The notes beneath the pieces are model-generated. The model had not been told where the DNA came from and searched no databases. It saw nothing but the letters and a program-made list of their open reading frames with translations. Of a stretch of 35,936 nucleotides of DNA, positions 15,332-23,956 are shown piece after piece. Numbering within the stretch: the stretch's first letter is position 1; the number at the start of each line of letters is the position of its first letter. Source of the DNA: JBOGJG01 sp050747825 (lineage in GTDB: Bacteria > Acidobacteriota > UBA6911 > RPQK01 > JBOGJG01); assembly GCA_050747825.1 (NCBI GenBank), contig JBOGJG010000181.1, forward strand, positions 1 through 35,936, in the 5' to 3' direction. Position numbers and translations under genes: made by a program.

Positions 15332-17128
15332 ATGTCAAGACTGATTGAAGACTATGGAATGATCGGAGACTGCCTGTCCGCCGCTCTGGTCTCCAAAGCG
15401 GGATCGATCGACTGGCTTTGTTTCCCCCGATTTGACTCTCCAGCCTTTTTTGCCGCCCTGCTCGGGAATGAAGATCATGGATTTTGGCGCCTTTCTCCTC
15501 AGGGAGAAGTTCGCGAAGTCCGCAGGCGATATCGTGACGGCACTCTTATCCTGGAGACCTCTTTGGTCACAGATGAGGGGGAAGTTACTCTGATCGATTT
15601 TATGCCTCCCCGTTCAGAAGAGCCTGACGTCGTTCGCATTGTGGAGGGAAAACGCGGCCAGGTCCGGATTTGCATGGAACTCGTCATCCGAATGGACTAC
15701 GGCTCGATAATTCCCTGGGTGCGCAAATTAGATGGCGGCATCCATGCTATAGCCGGGCCGGACGTGGTGCGTCTCGATACGCCGGTCGAGACCCACGGCG
15801 AAGACTTCAAGACCGTGGCTGAGTTCACCGTTTCGGAGGGTGAGCGCGTCCCCTTTGTTCTGATGTGGTACCCATCGCATCTTTCCCCTCCTGCGGTGAT
15901 CGATAGCGAGGAGGTTCTGGAATCTACGGAAAAATGGTGGCTGGACTGGTCCAGCCGTTTGCAATATGACGGACCCTGGAAGGAGAGCGTAATCCGTTCG
16001 CTGATCACCTTGAAGGCTTTGATCTACGCTCCAACCGGAGCGATTACGGCCGCTCCGACCACTTCCCTGCCTGAAAAGTTGGGCGGGGTTCGCAATTGGG
16101 ACTACCGTTACTGCTGGTTGCGTGACGCCACTTTCACGCTTTATTCTCTGATGAACGCGGGCTGTACCGCAGAGGCGGAGGCCTGGCGGGACTGGCTGTT
16201 GCGGGCAGTTGCGGGAGACCCTTCTCAGCTTCACATCATGTATGGCCTCTCCGGGGAGCGCCGCCTGATGGAGTGGGAAATTGACTGGCTGCCTGGTTAT
16301 GAGGATTCCGCTCCCGTCCGGATCGGCAATGCCGCATCGTCTCAACATCAGTTGGATGTTTACGGTGAGGTCATGGATGCCCTTCATGTTGCCCGAAAAT
16401 TTGGAATCGATCCCGAGCCTCAATCCTGGCGGGTTCAGCGGGCCATAGTGGGTTTTCTCGAAGAGAATTGGAAGGAGCCCGACCACGGCATCTGGGAAGT
16501 GCGCGGCCCCATGCGGCATTTTACGCATTCCAAAGTTATGGCCTGGGTAGCCATGGACCGCGCTATTAAGGCCGTGGAGAATTTTGGCCTCGAAGGCCCC
16601 GCGGACCGCTGGCGCCGCATTCGCGACGAAATCCATGAAGAGGTGTGCGAGAAAGGGTTCAACCCCGAGGCTAATTCATTTGTTCAGTATTACGGCTCGG
16701 AGCTGCCTGATGCCGCTTTACTGATGATCCCGCTGGTAGGTTTTCTGCCTGCTGATGATCCGCGCGTCGCCGGTACAGTGGAAGCTGTTGAGCGCCATCT
16801 GATGCGTGACGACTTCGTGGACCGCTATGTCACCATCCCTGATTTGGATGGATTGCCGCCGGGCGAAGGCAGCTTTCTGGCCTGCACGCTCTGGCTGGCG
16901 GACAATTACCTGCTGCTTGGCCGCTATGAGCATGCGCGCCGCATATTTGAGCGAGTACTCTCGCTCCAGAATGATGTCGGACTTCTTGCCGAACAGTACG
17001 ATCCACGCGGGAAGCGCTTCCTGGGAAATTTCCCGCAAGCTTTCTCCCACGTTGGTCTGGTCAATACGGCCTTAAACCTGTCGCGCGCCGAGGGCCCGGC
17101 GGAGCAGCGAGCCGAGAATGGAGAATAG
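15332..17128 (+). CDS. GH15 glucoamylase/trehalase-like glycoside hydrolase
   Basis: A 598-residue cytosolic enzyme without a signal peptide. The N-terminal beta-sandwich (about 1-230; MSRLIEDYGMIGDC, GSIDWLCFPRFDSP) is the trehalase-like domain typical of the bacterial GH15 group. The (alpha/alpha)6 barrel follows, with GGVRNWDYRYCWLRDA, the general-acid region EPDHGIWEVRG and the general-base region GLLAEQYDPRGKRFLGNFPQAFSH. Bacterial homologues include glucoamylases and alpha,alpha-trehalases; sequence alone does not decide which. AAAAAGG lies about five bases before the ATG, and TACAAT (15304-15309) could be a -10 element. Full length for the family. Confidence 0.9.
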   Translation: MSRLIEDYGMIGDCLSAALVSKAGSIDWLCFPRFDSPAFFAALLGNEDHGFWRLSPQGEVREVRRRYRDGTLILETSLVTDEGEVTLIDFMPPRSEEPDVVRIVEGKRGQVRICMELVIRMDYGSIIPWVRKLDGGIHAIAGPDVVRLDTPVETHGEDFKTVAEFTVSEGERVPFVLMWYPSHLSPPAVIDSEEVLESTEKWWLDWSSRLQYDGPWKESVIRSLITLKALIYAPTGAITAAPTTSLPEKLGGVRNWDYRYCWLRDATFTLYSLMNAGCTAEAEAWRDWLLRAVAGDPSQLHIMYGLSGERRLMEWEIDWLPGYEDSAPVRIGNAASSQHQLDVYGEVMDALHVARKFGIDPEPQSWRVQRAIVGFLEENWKEPDHGIWEVRGPMRHFTHSKVMAWVAMDRAIKAVENFGLEGPADRWRRIRDEIHEEVCEKGFNPEANSFVQYYGSELPDAALLMIPLVGFLPADDPRVAGTVEAVERHLMRDDFVDRYVTIPDLDGLPPGEGSFLACTLWLADNYLLLGRYEHARRIFERVLSLQNDVGLLAEQYDPRGKRFLGNFPQAFSHVGLVNTALNLSRAEGPAEQRAENGE

Positions 17129-17143
17129 CCAGACCAAGGGAAG

Positions 17144-17196
17144 CACCAAATTCCAAGCACCAAATTCCAAATGGATTCCAATGATCAAGTTCCAAG
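17144..17196 (+). repeat. TTCCAAG heptamer/14-mer tract
   Basis: Two 14-bp units CACCAAATTCCAAG/A (17144-17171) are followed by degenerate TTCCAAT and TTCCAAG copies. Each 14-mer is two diverged heptamers. The tract runs into the start of the MauE-type frame, so the first codons of that frame are repeat-derived. The same TTCCAAG motif forms the palindrome at 25985-26069. Confidence 0.8.
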
Positions 17197-18106
17197 CAGA
17201 TTTGAGAACGAGAAAGAAACTGAAGTGAACGCAAGCTGGCAACGCGTCCTTGGGACTGCTGGAGCCGTTATCCTCGGCACTGTTTTGCTGGTGGCCGCCT
17301 GGGCCAAGGCGATTGAGCCGCTGGCTTTTATCCGGCAGATTCGCATCGAAGGGCTGGACTTTCTGCTCTCGGCCCAGATGATCGCCCTGATCGCTCTAGG
17401 GCTGGAAGTCTGGCTGGGAGTACTTCTGGTAATGGGAGTGCGGCGCCTGTGGGTGATGATTCCGGCGGCTGTGCTGGTGGCATTTTTTCTCTTTCTGACG
17501 GGCCGCAACTACTGGATGGTCTCGGCCGGCCTGCGTCCAGCCGATTCCTCCTGCGGATGCTTCGGCACTCTGATCGAGCGGACGCCCGCGGAAGCTTTCT
17601 GGCAAGACCTGCTGCTGCTGATGCCTTCGCTTCTCCTGGCCTTCTGGGGCCCCACGGTCTCTCGTTCCCTGCCCACTGTCCGGCTCTTCGCCGCCTCCAT
17701 TGCCGCTCTGGCGGTGATCGTTTTTACTTTGAGGAATCCCGATCTCCCCTACGCCGAGCTGGCCACTCGCCCGCCGGTCGATATGCAACTGGAAGATTTT
17801 CAGCCTGTCGAAGACTACGCCCTATTGATAGAAGATCACGAGTCCAGCGAAGCCAGGATCTACTACTCCGAGCCCTCGGCCACCTTTCTGATTTCCGCAC
17901 CCGAGCTTCCCCACCCCCTCCTTCTGAAGCCCAAGGAGAATACGGTGGAAGCTGTGGTCCAGGGAGAGGTCAGGCCCGGCGAAGGTGGCGATATCGACCT
18001 TGCTCCCGGCACCCTGCTGGTCGCTCAGGGAGAATTCTCGATCGTCGAAGGAGCCGTGACATTCCAAATCGATGGCCGGACCGTCAAACTGACCGCTGAC
18101 CGCTGA
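17171..18106 (+). CDS. MauE/DoxX-type membrane protein with C-terminal soluble domain
   Basis: A protein of up to 311 residues with four to five transmembrane helices (about 28-45, 68-90, 96-113, 144-160, 170-186). The loop motif SSCGCFG (128-132 region) is characteristic of MauE-like proteins and other DoxX relatives that support disulfide or thiol redox chemistry in the envelope. The C-terminal 110 residues are beta-rich, probably exported, and unrecognised. Start: ATG 17171 lies in the TTCCAAG tract and its first 18 residues are charged and repeat-derived; GTG 17225 (VNASWQRVLG) is an equally good start. The stop codon TGA (18104-18106) lies in a GACCGCT heptamer tract, so the C-terminal DR is repeat-encoded. 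Confidence 0.75.
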   Translation: MDSNDQVPSRFENEKETEVNASWQRVLGTAGAVILGTVLLVAAWAKAIEPLAFIRQIRIEGLDFLLSAQMIALIALGLEVWLGVLLVMGVRRLWVMIPAAVLVAFFLFLTGRNYWMVSAGLRPADSSCGCFGTLIERTPAEAFWQDLLLLMPSLLLAFWGPTVSRSLPTVRLFAASIAALAVIVFTLRNPDLPYAELATRPPVDMQLEDFQPVEDYALLIEDHESSEARIYYSEPSATFLISAPELPHPLLLKPKENTVEAVVQGEVRPGEGGDIDLAPGTLLVAQGEFSIVEGAVTFQIDGRTVKLTADR

Positions 18107-18115
18107 CCGCTCAGC
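18087..18115. repeat. GACCGCT heptamers between convergent genes
   Basis: About three to four copies of CTGACCG (the reverse strand of GGTCAGY) join the 3' ends of the MauE-type gene and the SRPBCC gene. Both stop codons fall in it: TGA at 18104-18106 on plus and TGA at 18111-18113 on minus. Confidence 0.85.
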
Positions 18116-18554
18116 GTCTTGCCGCCACTTCCACGACCTCGCCCGCTTCCAGGAATCGTTTTGCCTGCTGCAGATCTTTTTCAATCTGCTGCCGGGTGAT
18201 GCCGTTCAGCAGGCTGGCCGCGGCTGCTCCAACGGTGCCGCCCGGGACTCGGTATTTGATAGAAATCTCCAGTTCCGTACCCCAGCCAGAGGGCGCATTC
18301 TTGAAATAGATTGAGCCTTCATTGTAGACGGTCGAATCGGGCAGAGAGCGCCACGAGAGTGTCTCATTTTCGCGTTCCTCAATGGTGACCGCATCCCACT
18401 GCAGCTTCATGCCGCGTACGGGACTGGCCACCCAGTGCGAGCTGTTGTCATCGATGTGGACCACCGATTCAATGTGTCCCATCACTTTCGGGAAGTTCTC
18501 GAAATTGCGCCAGAAGCGATAAACTTCTTCGCGCGGCCTGTTGATTCGGATCAA
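18111..18554 (-). CDS. SRPBCC (START-like) domain protein
   Basis: A 147-residue helix-grip protein of the polyketide cyclase/dehydrase type: RPREEVYRFWRNFENFPKVMGHIESV at the N-terminal strand-helix, W-rich middle (LQWDAVTIEEREN, LSWRSLPDS) and a C-terminal long helix. Such proteins bind hydrophobic ligands; the ligand here is unknown. The only standard start is TTG at 18554, without a ribosome binding site, and the frame is open further upstream into the purN 3' end; the start is thus uncertain. It lies 56 bp after purN on the same strand, so it may be read with the purine operon without a functional link. Confidence 0.7.
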   Translation of the reverse strand: MIRINRPREEVYRFWRNFENFPKVMGHIESVVHIDDNSSHWVASPVRGMKLQWDAVTIEERENETLSWRSLPDSTVYNEGSIYFKNAPSGWGTELEISIKYRVPGGTVGAAAASLLNGITRQQIEKDLQQAKRFLEAGEVVEVAARR

Positions 18555-18610
18555 ATTACCAGAAAAGGGACTGGCTGTTGAGGCAATCGAGAGAGGACAA
18601 ACCCAAGGGG

Positions 18611-19219
18611 TCAGGAGGGCTGAGTGATGATGACGCTCCGGCCTTCTACGCGCACCCGGTCTTCACAAACCAGCTTCAGCGCCTCGGGATAGATCTCGTG
18701 CTCGCAAATCAGGATGCGCTCTGAGAGCGACTCTTCCGTGTCGTTTTCCTGGATCGGAACAGGATGTTGACGAATGATCGGCCCGTGATCGAGCTTGTCG
18801 TCCACAAAATGTACCGTGCAGCCGGTTACCTTGACTCCCCACTCCAGCGCTTGCTTCTGAGCGTGTATGCCGGGAAAAGCGGGCAGCAGGGAAGGGTGGA
18901 TATTCAGGATTCGCGAAGAGAACTGCTCGACGAACCAGGGGCTCAGCAGGCGCATGAAACCGGCCAGACAGATCACATCGATGCTGTGCGGATCGAGTTC
19001 GTTAAAAAGCAACCGGTCGTAAGATTCACGTCCCAGACCGGCGGAAGGAAGAGCAACTGCTTTGTAGCCCCGCTCACGGGCATGCTCCAGGCCCGGCGCC
19101 TCTGGTCGATTGGAGACGACTAGGGCGATGCGGCCCGGAATGGCGCCAGCTTCAATGGCGTCCGAGAGAGCCAGGAAATTGGAGCCCCGTCCGCTGATCA
19201 GAATAGCTACATTTTTCAC
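18611..19219 (-). CDS. purN: Phosphoribosylglycinamide formyltransferase
   Basis: A 202-residue enzyme that formylates GAR using 10-formyl-THF, the third step of purine synthesis. ISGRGSN near the N-terminus binds phosphate; NIHPSLLPAFPG carries the catalytic His and Asn; GCTVHFVDDKLDHGPII holds the catalytic Asp. Length matches PurN. The start is GTG (19217-19219) and comes directly from the GAATAGTG heptamer that fills the purM-purN spacer; no ATG is in frame. This is the last purine gene of the operon. Confidence 0.94.
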   Translation of the reverse strand: MKNVAILISGRGSNFLALSDAIEAGAIPGRIALVVSNRPEAPGLEHARERGYKAVALPSAGLGRESYDRLLFNELDPHSIDVICLAGFMRLLSPWFVEQFSSRILNIHPSLLPAFPGIHAQKQALEWGVKVTGCTVHFVDDKLDHGPIIRQHPVPIQENDTEESLSERILICEHEIYPEALKLVCEDRVRVEGRSVIITQPS

Positions 19220-19232
19220 TATTCACTATTCT
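19214..19232 (-). repeat. GAATAGT heptamers forming the purM-purN spacer
   Basis: On the minus strand the spacer reads GAATAGTGAATAGTGAAA: two heptamers that begin just after the purM stop TGA and end in the purN GTG start codon. The same heptamer clusters at 5605-5675. Confidence 0.85.
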
Positions 19233-20254
19233 CAAACGTACCGCACCTGACCGCTTCCCTCGACGACTTCCCCGATCAGGTAAAACTGCTCCCCCTTATT
19301 CTGCAGGTAATTCTGGACGCGATCGGCTCTGAGCTGGGACGCGATCAGAATCATCCCCAAACCCATGTTGAAGGTGCGGTACATTTCGCTCTCTTCCACC
19401 TTTCCGCGCTCTCGAATAAAGCGAAAGACAGGCAGGATCTCCCAGCTTCCGCGTTTGACCTCAGCGTCCAGGTGGGAAGGAAGAACACGGTCCAGATTCT
19501 TGGTAATTCCTCCACCGGTGATGTGAGCCATGGCGTGCAGGTCATCGGACTGCGCCATTTCCTTGAGCAGGGGCAGATAGTTGCGGTGCGGCGTCAGCAG
19601 CTCCTGGCCGACCGTTTTTCCCAAGTCAGGCACATGAGCATCCAGACCGAGTTTCTCCTGATCGAAGAAGAGCTTTCGGACCAGGGAGTAGCCGTTGGTG
19701 TGCAGTCCCGAGGAGGAGAGTCCGAGCAATACGTCACCTTTTTTGACGTTCCGGGCCTGGTACACCTTGAATTCGTCCACGATGCCCACGATGAAGCCAG
19801 CCAGATCGTACTCGCCCTGCCGGTAGAAATCAGGCATCTCGGCGGTCTCTCCGCCCAGCAGAACGCATTTGGACTGCCTGCAGCCCTCAGCCAATCCGCT
19901 GACGATCTGCTCAATTAGGCCCGGATCGAGCCGGCCTGCGGCGATATAGTCCAGAAAAAAAAGAGGAAACGCGCCCTGGACCAGGATGTCGTTGGTGCAA
20001 TGCGCCACCAGGTCAATGCCAACGGTATTGTGGATTCCAGTTAAAAAGGCGATTTTTAGCTTGGTGCCCACACCATCGGCGCTGGACACCAGGACGGGCT
20101 TCTGAAAATGGATCAGATCAGGGCGGTAGAGGCCGCCGAACTGTCCGATCTCGCCGATAACTGAAGAATTGAACGTCGATTGAGCCAGCTCCTTGATCCG
20201 CTGCTTGGCCTGATCGGCTCTGTCAATATCAACCCCGGCGTCGCTGTATTTCAT
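19232..20254 (-). CDS. purM: Phosphoribosylformylglycinamidine cyclo-ligase (AIR synthetase)
   Basis: A 340-residue ATP-dependent enzyme that closes the imidazole ring, FGAM to AIR. It is related in fold to PurL. MKYSDAGVDIDRAD is the family start; SSADGVGTKLKIA, GGETAEMPDFY, GLSSSGLHTNGYSLVRK and HITGGGITKNLDRVLP are all present. I placed the start at the ATG of MKYSDAG (20254). The frame is open to 20326, but that extension is encoded by the CCACGGATT palindrome and has no family counterpart. No strong ribosome binding site is seen. Confidence 0.95.
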   Translation of the reverse strand: MKYSDAGVDIDRADQAKQRIKELAQSTFNSSVIGEIGQFGGLYRPDLIHFQKPVLVSSADGVGTKLKIAFLTGIHNTVGIDLVAHCTNDILVQGAFPLFFLDYIAAGRLDPGLIEQIVSGLAEGCRQSKCVLLGGETAEMPDFYRQGEYDLAGFIVGIVDEFKVYQARNVKKGDVLLGLSSSGLHTNGYSLVRKLFFDQEKLGLDAHVPDLGKTVGQELLTPHRNYLPLLKEMAQSDDLHAMAHITGGGITKNLDRVLPSHLDAEVKRGSWEILPVFRFIRERGKVEESEMYRTFNMGLGMILIASQLRADRVQNYLQNKGEQFYLIGEVVEGSGQVRYV

Positions 20255-20263
20255 ACATGGGAA

Positions 20264-20322
20264 GCCACGGATTTCACGGATTGAGGCCAATCCATTGGGC
20301 CTCGATCCGTCAAATCCGTGGC
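20264..20322. repeat. CCACGGATT palindrome between purF and purM
   Basis: Arms 20264-20288 and 20298-20322 are complementary at 23 of 25 positions around a nine-base loop. It is the second copy of the family at 4956-5003. In the purF-purM mRNA it would form a strong hairpin just before the purM start and could lower or uncouple downstream expression. Confidence 0.8.
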
Positions 20323-20329
20323 TCAATAT

Positions 20330-21727
20330 TCACACTTCCAGGTCGAACAACTCCCGCTGCGAGGTCGGCCGGGTGATCGGGATCGGATACTCTTTACTGA
20401 AGCAAGCCGTGCAAAAGTTATCCTGATCTTTGACCGCCTCTTTCATTCCTTCCAGAGAAAGATAAGCCAGACTGTCGGCTCCGGTAAAGGCGCGGATTTC
20501 CTCGACCGATTTATCGGCGCCGATCAGTTCGCCCTGAGTGGGCGTATCGATCCCATAGTAACAGGGAGAAATCGTAGGTGGAGAACTGATCCTTAAATGA
20601 ACTTCTCTGGCTCCGGCCGAGCGGACCATGTCCACGATCTTGCGGCTGGTAGTGCCCCTCACGATCGAGTCGTCGATCAGGATGATGCTCTTGTTCTCGA
20701 GCAGCTCTTTGACTGGATTCAGCTTGATTTTGACTCCGAAATGTCGGATCGACTGTTTGGGTTCTATGAAAGTCCGGCCGACATAGTGGTTGCGAATCAG
20801 GCCGAAGGTAAAGGGAATACCGGACTCGTCGGAATAGCCGAGCGCCGCCGTCACTCCCGAGTCGGGCACGGGCACGACCAGGTCGGCAATCACCGGCGCC
20901 TCACGCGCCAGTCGGCGCCCCATTTTATAGCGGCTCTTATGCACACTCCGCTCGAACACAGTGCTGTCGGGACGGCTGAAATAGACGTGCTCGAAGATGC
21001 AGTGAGCCGGCCGGGCGGCCGGCGGCAGATGGAAGGACTCGGTCCGGCCGTTATGGATGCTCAGAATCTCCCCCGGCGCCACGTCCCGGATGTATTCGGC
21101 TCCGATCAGGTCAAAGGCGCAGGTTTCCGAGGCTACTGTGTAGGCGCCCTTTAATTGGCCGAGGCAGAGGGGACGCACTCCATAAGGATCCCGGATGGCA
21201 AACAGCCGTTCCGGCGTCTGCAGCACCATGGAATAGGCTCCATGGACATGCAGCAGAGTCTCCCGAAGCGCCGCCACGAGGTCCTCCTGCGGACAGCGGG
21301 CCAGGAGGTGCAGGATGACCTCGGTGTCGGTGGTGGATTGGAAGATCGCGCCCTCCTGCTCCAGCTTGTGACGAAGCTGATTGCCGTTGACGATATTGCC
21401 GTTATGGCCCAGGGCGATCGGTCCCCGCCATGATTCGGTCAGCATCGGCTGGGCGTTGGCCAGCATGCTTTCGCCGGTGGTGGAATAGCGGACATGGCCG
21501 ATAGCCGTATTGCCCTTTAGGGCCGCCAGCTTTCGGTCGTCAAAGACGTCGGCAACGTATCCCATCCCGCGCTGCTGGTAGAGACGTGTTCCGTCGGTAC
21601 TCACAATGCCGGCCGATTCCTGCCCGCGATGCTGCAGCGCGTATATCCCCAGGTAAGCCAGGCGGGCGGCATCCGGGTGAGAGGCGATGCCGAATACGCC
21701 GCATTCGTCGCGAAATTTGTCATCCAT
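20330..21727 (-). CDS. purF: Amidophosphoribosyltransferase
   Basis: A 465-residue enzyme for the committed step, PRPP plus glutamine to phosphoribosylamine. It starts MDDKFRDECGVFG: the short propeptide is removed to expose Cys9 as the N-terminal nucleophile. The PRPP loop is IILIDDSIVRGTT. Cysteines in CIFEHVYF, SPCYYGIDTP and DNFCTACF match the four ligands of the Bacillus-type [4Fe-4S] cluster, so this is the Fe-S, oxygen-sensitive class. The ATG overlaps the purL stop by eight bases (ATGGATGA), indicating coupling. The longer frame to 21763 runs into purL and is not needed. Confidence 0.96.
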   Translation of the reverse strand: MDDKFRDECGVFGIASHPDAARLAYLGIYALQHRGQESAGIVSTDGTRLYQQRGMGYVADVFDDRKLAALKGNTAIGHVRYSTTGESMLANAQPMLTESWRGPIALGHNGNIVNGNQLRHKLEQEGAIFQSTTDTEVILHLLARCPQEDLVAALRETLLHVHGAYSMVLQTPERLFAIRDPYGVRPLCLGQLKGAYTVASETCAFDLIGAEYIRDVAPGEILSIHNGRTESFHLPPAARPAHCIFEHVYFSRPDSTVFERSVHKSRYKMGRRLAREAPVIADLVVPVPDSGVTAALGYSDESGIPFTFGLIRNHYVGRTFIEPKQSIRHFGVKIKLNPVKELLENKSIILIDDSIVRGTTSRKIVDMVRSAGAREVHLRISSPPTISPCYYGIDTPTQGELIGADKSVEEIRAFTGADSLAYLSLEGMKEAVKDQDNFCTACFSKEYPIPITRPTSQRELFDLEV

Positions 21728-23939
21728 GTTTGAACACCTCATCCAGGGACCGCTCCCAGGCATCCCTTATATTTAAGATAGGAATTGAAGCCAGAGGTTG
21801 CCCGTTAACGTCGATCTGGAATATCTCGTCCCTCACCCTTCCCAGCCGGGTGGCTGCAAGGCTGGAGTTACCGGGCTTCGAGACCGCTTGCAGAAAAGCG
21901 CTTTCGCGTTGCTCTTTTACGGAAACCAGAACTCGCGAGGGCGTCTCGCTGAAAAGATGCACATCCGCCCGCAGGCCGGTCTCGATTTGCACCTCGACGC
22001 CCAGGTTTCGTTCGAAACAGCTCTCGGCCAGAGCAAAGGCCAGGCCTCCCTCACTGAGGTCGTGAGCCGACTCGATCAAGCCGTTTTCTATAAGCTTCAA
22101 AACCACATCCTGAAGCTGCTTCTCAGCCTGCAAATCTAATTGAGGGCAGGGCCCGGCCATTGGAAGGCCGCAAAACTCCAGGTAGACGCTTCCTCCCAGT
22201 TCGGCTCGAGTCTCGCCCAGGAGGTAGACGAGGTCGCCGCTGTTCTTAAAGTAGGATCCTCGGAGCTTGTCCAGATTGTCGATTTTGCCCACCATACCGA
22301 TCACGGGCGTAGGAAAAATCCCGACACCTTTGGTTTCATTATAAAAACTGACGTTTCCGCCGGTAATCGGCGTGTTGAAGACCTGACAGGCCTCACTGAG
22401 ACCCTCAATGCTTTGGATGAACTGCCACATGACTCCCGGGTCTTGCGGGCTGGCGAAGTTCAGGCAGTTGGTGGCAGCCAGGGGGCGGGCCCCCGAGCAC
22501 ACCAGGTTTCTGCAGCTTTCGGCCAGCACCAGCTTGGCGCCCATGCGGGGGTCCAGGTAGCAGTAGCGGCTGTTGCCGTCCAGGCTCATGGCTAGGCCTC
22601 CCTGCCCTTTCTTCAGACGCAGCACCGCCGCGTCGCTCCCCGGAAGTGTCACGGTGTTGGTGCGGACCATATGATCGTACTGCCGGTAAACCCATCGGCG
22701 GCTGCACAGGTGAGGGGATGCTGCCAGTTCGACCAGCATTGACCCGTAATCGGAGGGCTGGTCCGGGACAAGCTCTTCCCAGCGGGGCAGCTTGGAGAGG
22801 TAATCAGGCTTCTGCGCCGGACGATCGTAGATGGGTGCCTGATCGGTCAAGGCATCATTGGGAATTTCCGCGACCGTGAGTCCTCCTTCGCGGATGATCA
22901 GCCTGTTATGCTCGTGAACTGCGCCGATGACGACTGCTTCCAGGTCCCATTTTCGGAAGATCTGAAGAACCTCTTCCTCTCTGCCTTTTTCCGCCACAAG
23001 CAGCATGCGCTCCTGTGACTCGGAAAGCATGATCTCGTAGGGGGTCATTTTCTCTTCCCGCTGCGGGACAAGAGCCAGATCGACCTCGACTCCCAGTCCG
23101 GCTCGGCCGCCCATTTCGCAGGTGGAGCAGGTCAGGCCTGCGGCGCCCATGTCCTGAATTCCCACTACAGCACCCGTCTTCATAGCTTCCAGGCAGGCTT
23201 CCAGCAAGAGCTTTTCCATGAACGGATCGCCCACCTGGACAGTGGGGCGTTTCGACTCGGAGCTCTCACTGAACTCCTCCGAAGCCATGGTGGCGCCGTG
23301 GATGCCGTCACGGCCGGTTCTGGCGCCGACGTAAATCACTGGATTGCCGACGCCTGAGGCCTGGCCGTAGAAAATCTTGTCGGCCGGCGCGATCCCCAGG
23401 CAAAAAGCGTTGACCAGCGGATTTTGACTGTAGCGCTCCTGAAAATGGACCTCGCCTCCGACGGTGGGGATTCCCATGCAGTTGCCGTAACCGGCAATAC
23501 CTGCCACCACACCCTCCATGATGAGCTGATTGCGAGTTTTACCGAGCGGCCCGAAATGGAGCGAGTCCATTAAGGCGATCGGCCTGGCTCCCATGGTGAA
23601 GATGTCGCGGATAATGCCGCCCACGCCGGTGGCCGCTCCCTGATAGGGCTCGATAAAGGAAGGATGATTGTGTGATTCGATCTTGAAGACCACGGCCTGG
23701 CCGTCGCCGATGTCCACCACGCCGGCGTTTTCGCCGGGTCCCTGGATGACCTGAGGACCTTTAGTCGGCAGTTTTTTCAGATGGATGCGGGAGCTCTTAT
23801 AGCTGCAATGCTCGGACCACATGACGGAGAAGATACCGAGTTCGGTAAAGTTTGGCTCGCGGCCCAGGATCTCCTCGATTTTCTCGTATTCATCGAGAGA
23901 GAGTCCGTGGCTTTCGAGGAGGTCGAGAATGATTGGCAT
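21720..23939 (-). CDS. purL: FGAM synthase large subunit
   Basis: A 739-residue small-type PurL that works with PurS and PurQ to convert FGAR to FGAM. MWSEHCSYK holds the catalytic His; KIESHNHPSFIEPYQGAATGVGG and DMGAAGLTCSTCEM are nucleotide- and structural-site blocks. At about half the size of the proteobacterial single-chain enzyme, it needs the two small subunits, both encoded just upstream. GAGGG lies about seven bases before the ATG. Overlaps purF. Confidence 0.97.
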   Translation of the reverse strand: MPIILDLLESHGLSLDEYEKIEEILGREPNFTELGIFSVMWSEHCSYKSSRIHLKKLPTKGPQVIQGPGENAGVVDIGDGQAVVFKIESHNHPSFIEPYQGAATGVGGIIRDIFTMGARPIALMDSLHFGPLGKTRNQLIMEGVVAGIAGYGNCMGIPTVGGEVHFQERYSQNPLVNAFCLGIAPADKIFYGQASGVGNPVIYVGARTGRDGIHGATMASEEFSESSESKRPTVQVGDPFMEKLLLEACLEAMKTGAVVGIQDMGAAGLTCSTCEMGGRAGLGVEVDLALVPQREEKMTPYEIMLSESQERMLLVAEKGREEEVLQIFRKWDLEAVVIGAVHEHNRLIIREGGLTVAEIPNDALTDQAPIYDRPAQKPDYLSKLPRWEELVPDQPSDYGSMLVELAASPHLCSRRWVYRQYDHMVRTNTVTLPGSDAAVLRLKKGQGGLAMSLDGNSRYCYLDPRMGAKLVLAESCRNLVCSGARPLAATNCLNFASPQDPGVMWQFIQSIEGLSEACQVFNTPITGGNVSFYNETKGVGIFPTPVIGMVGKIDNLDKLRGSYFKNSGDLVYLLGETRAELGGSVYLEFCGLPMAGPCPQLDLQAEKQLQDVVLKLIENGLIESAHDLSEGGLAFALAESCFERNLGVEVQIETGLRADVHLFSETPSRVLVSVKEQRESAFLQAVSKPGNSSLAATRLGRVRDEIFQIDVNGQPLASIPILNIRDAWERSLDEVFKHG

Positions 23940-23956
23940 TGAACCCTCGCAAATCG

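Noticed and set aside
22646..22879. Small plus-strand frame inside purL
   Set aside because: Antisense shadow of a well-supported gene, no start signals or recognisable content.
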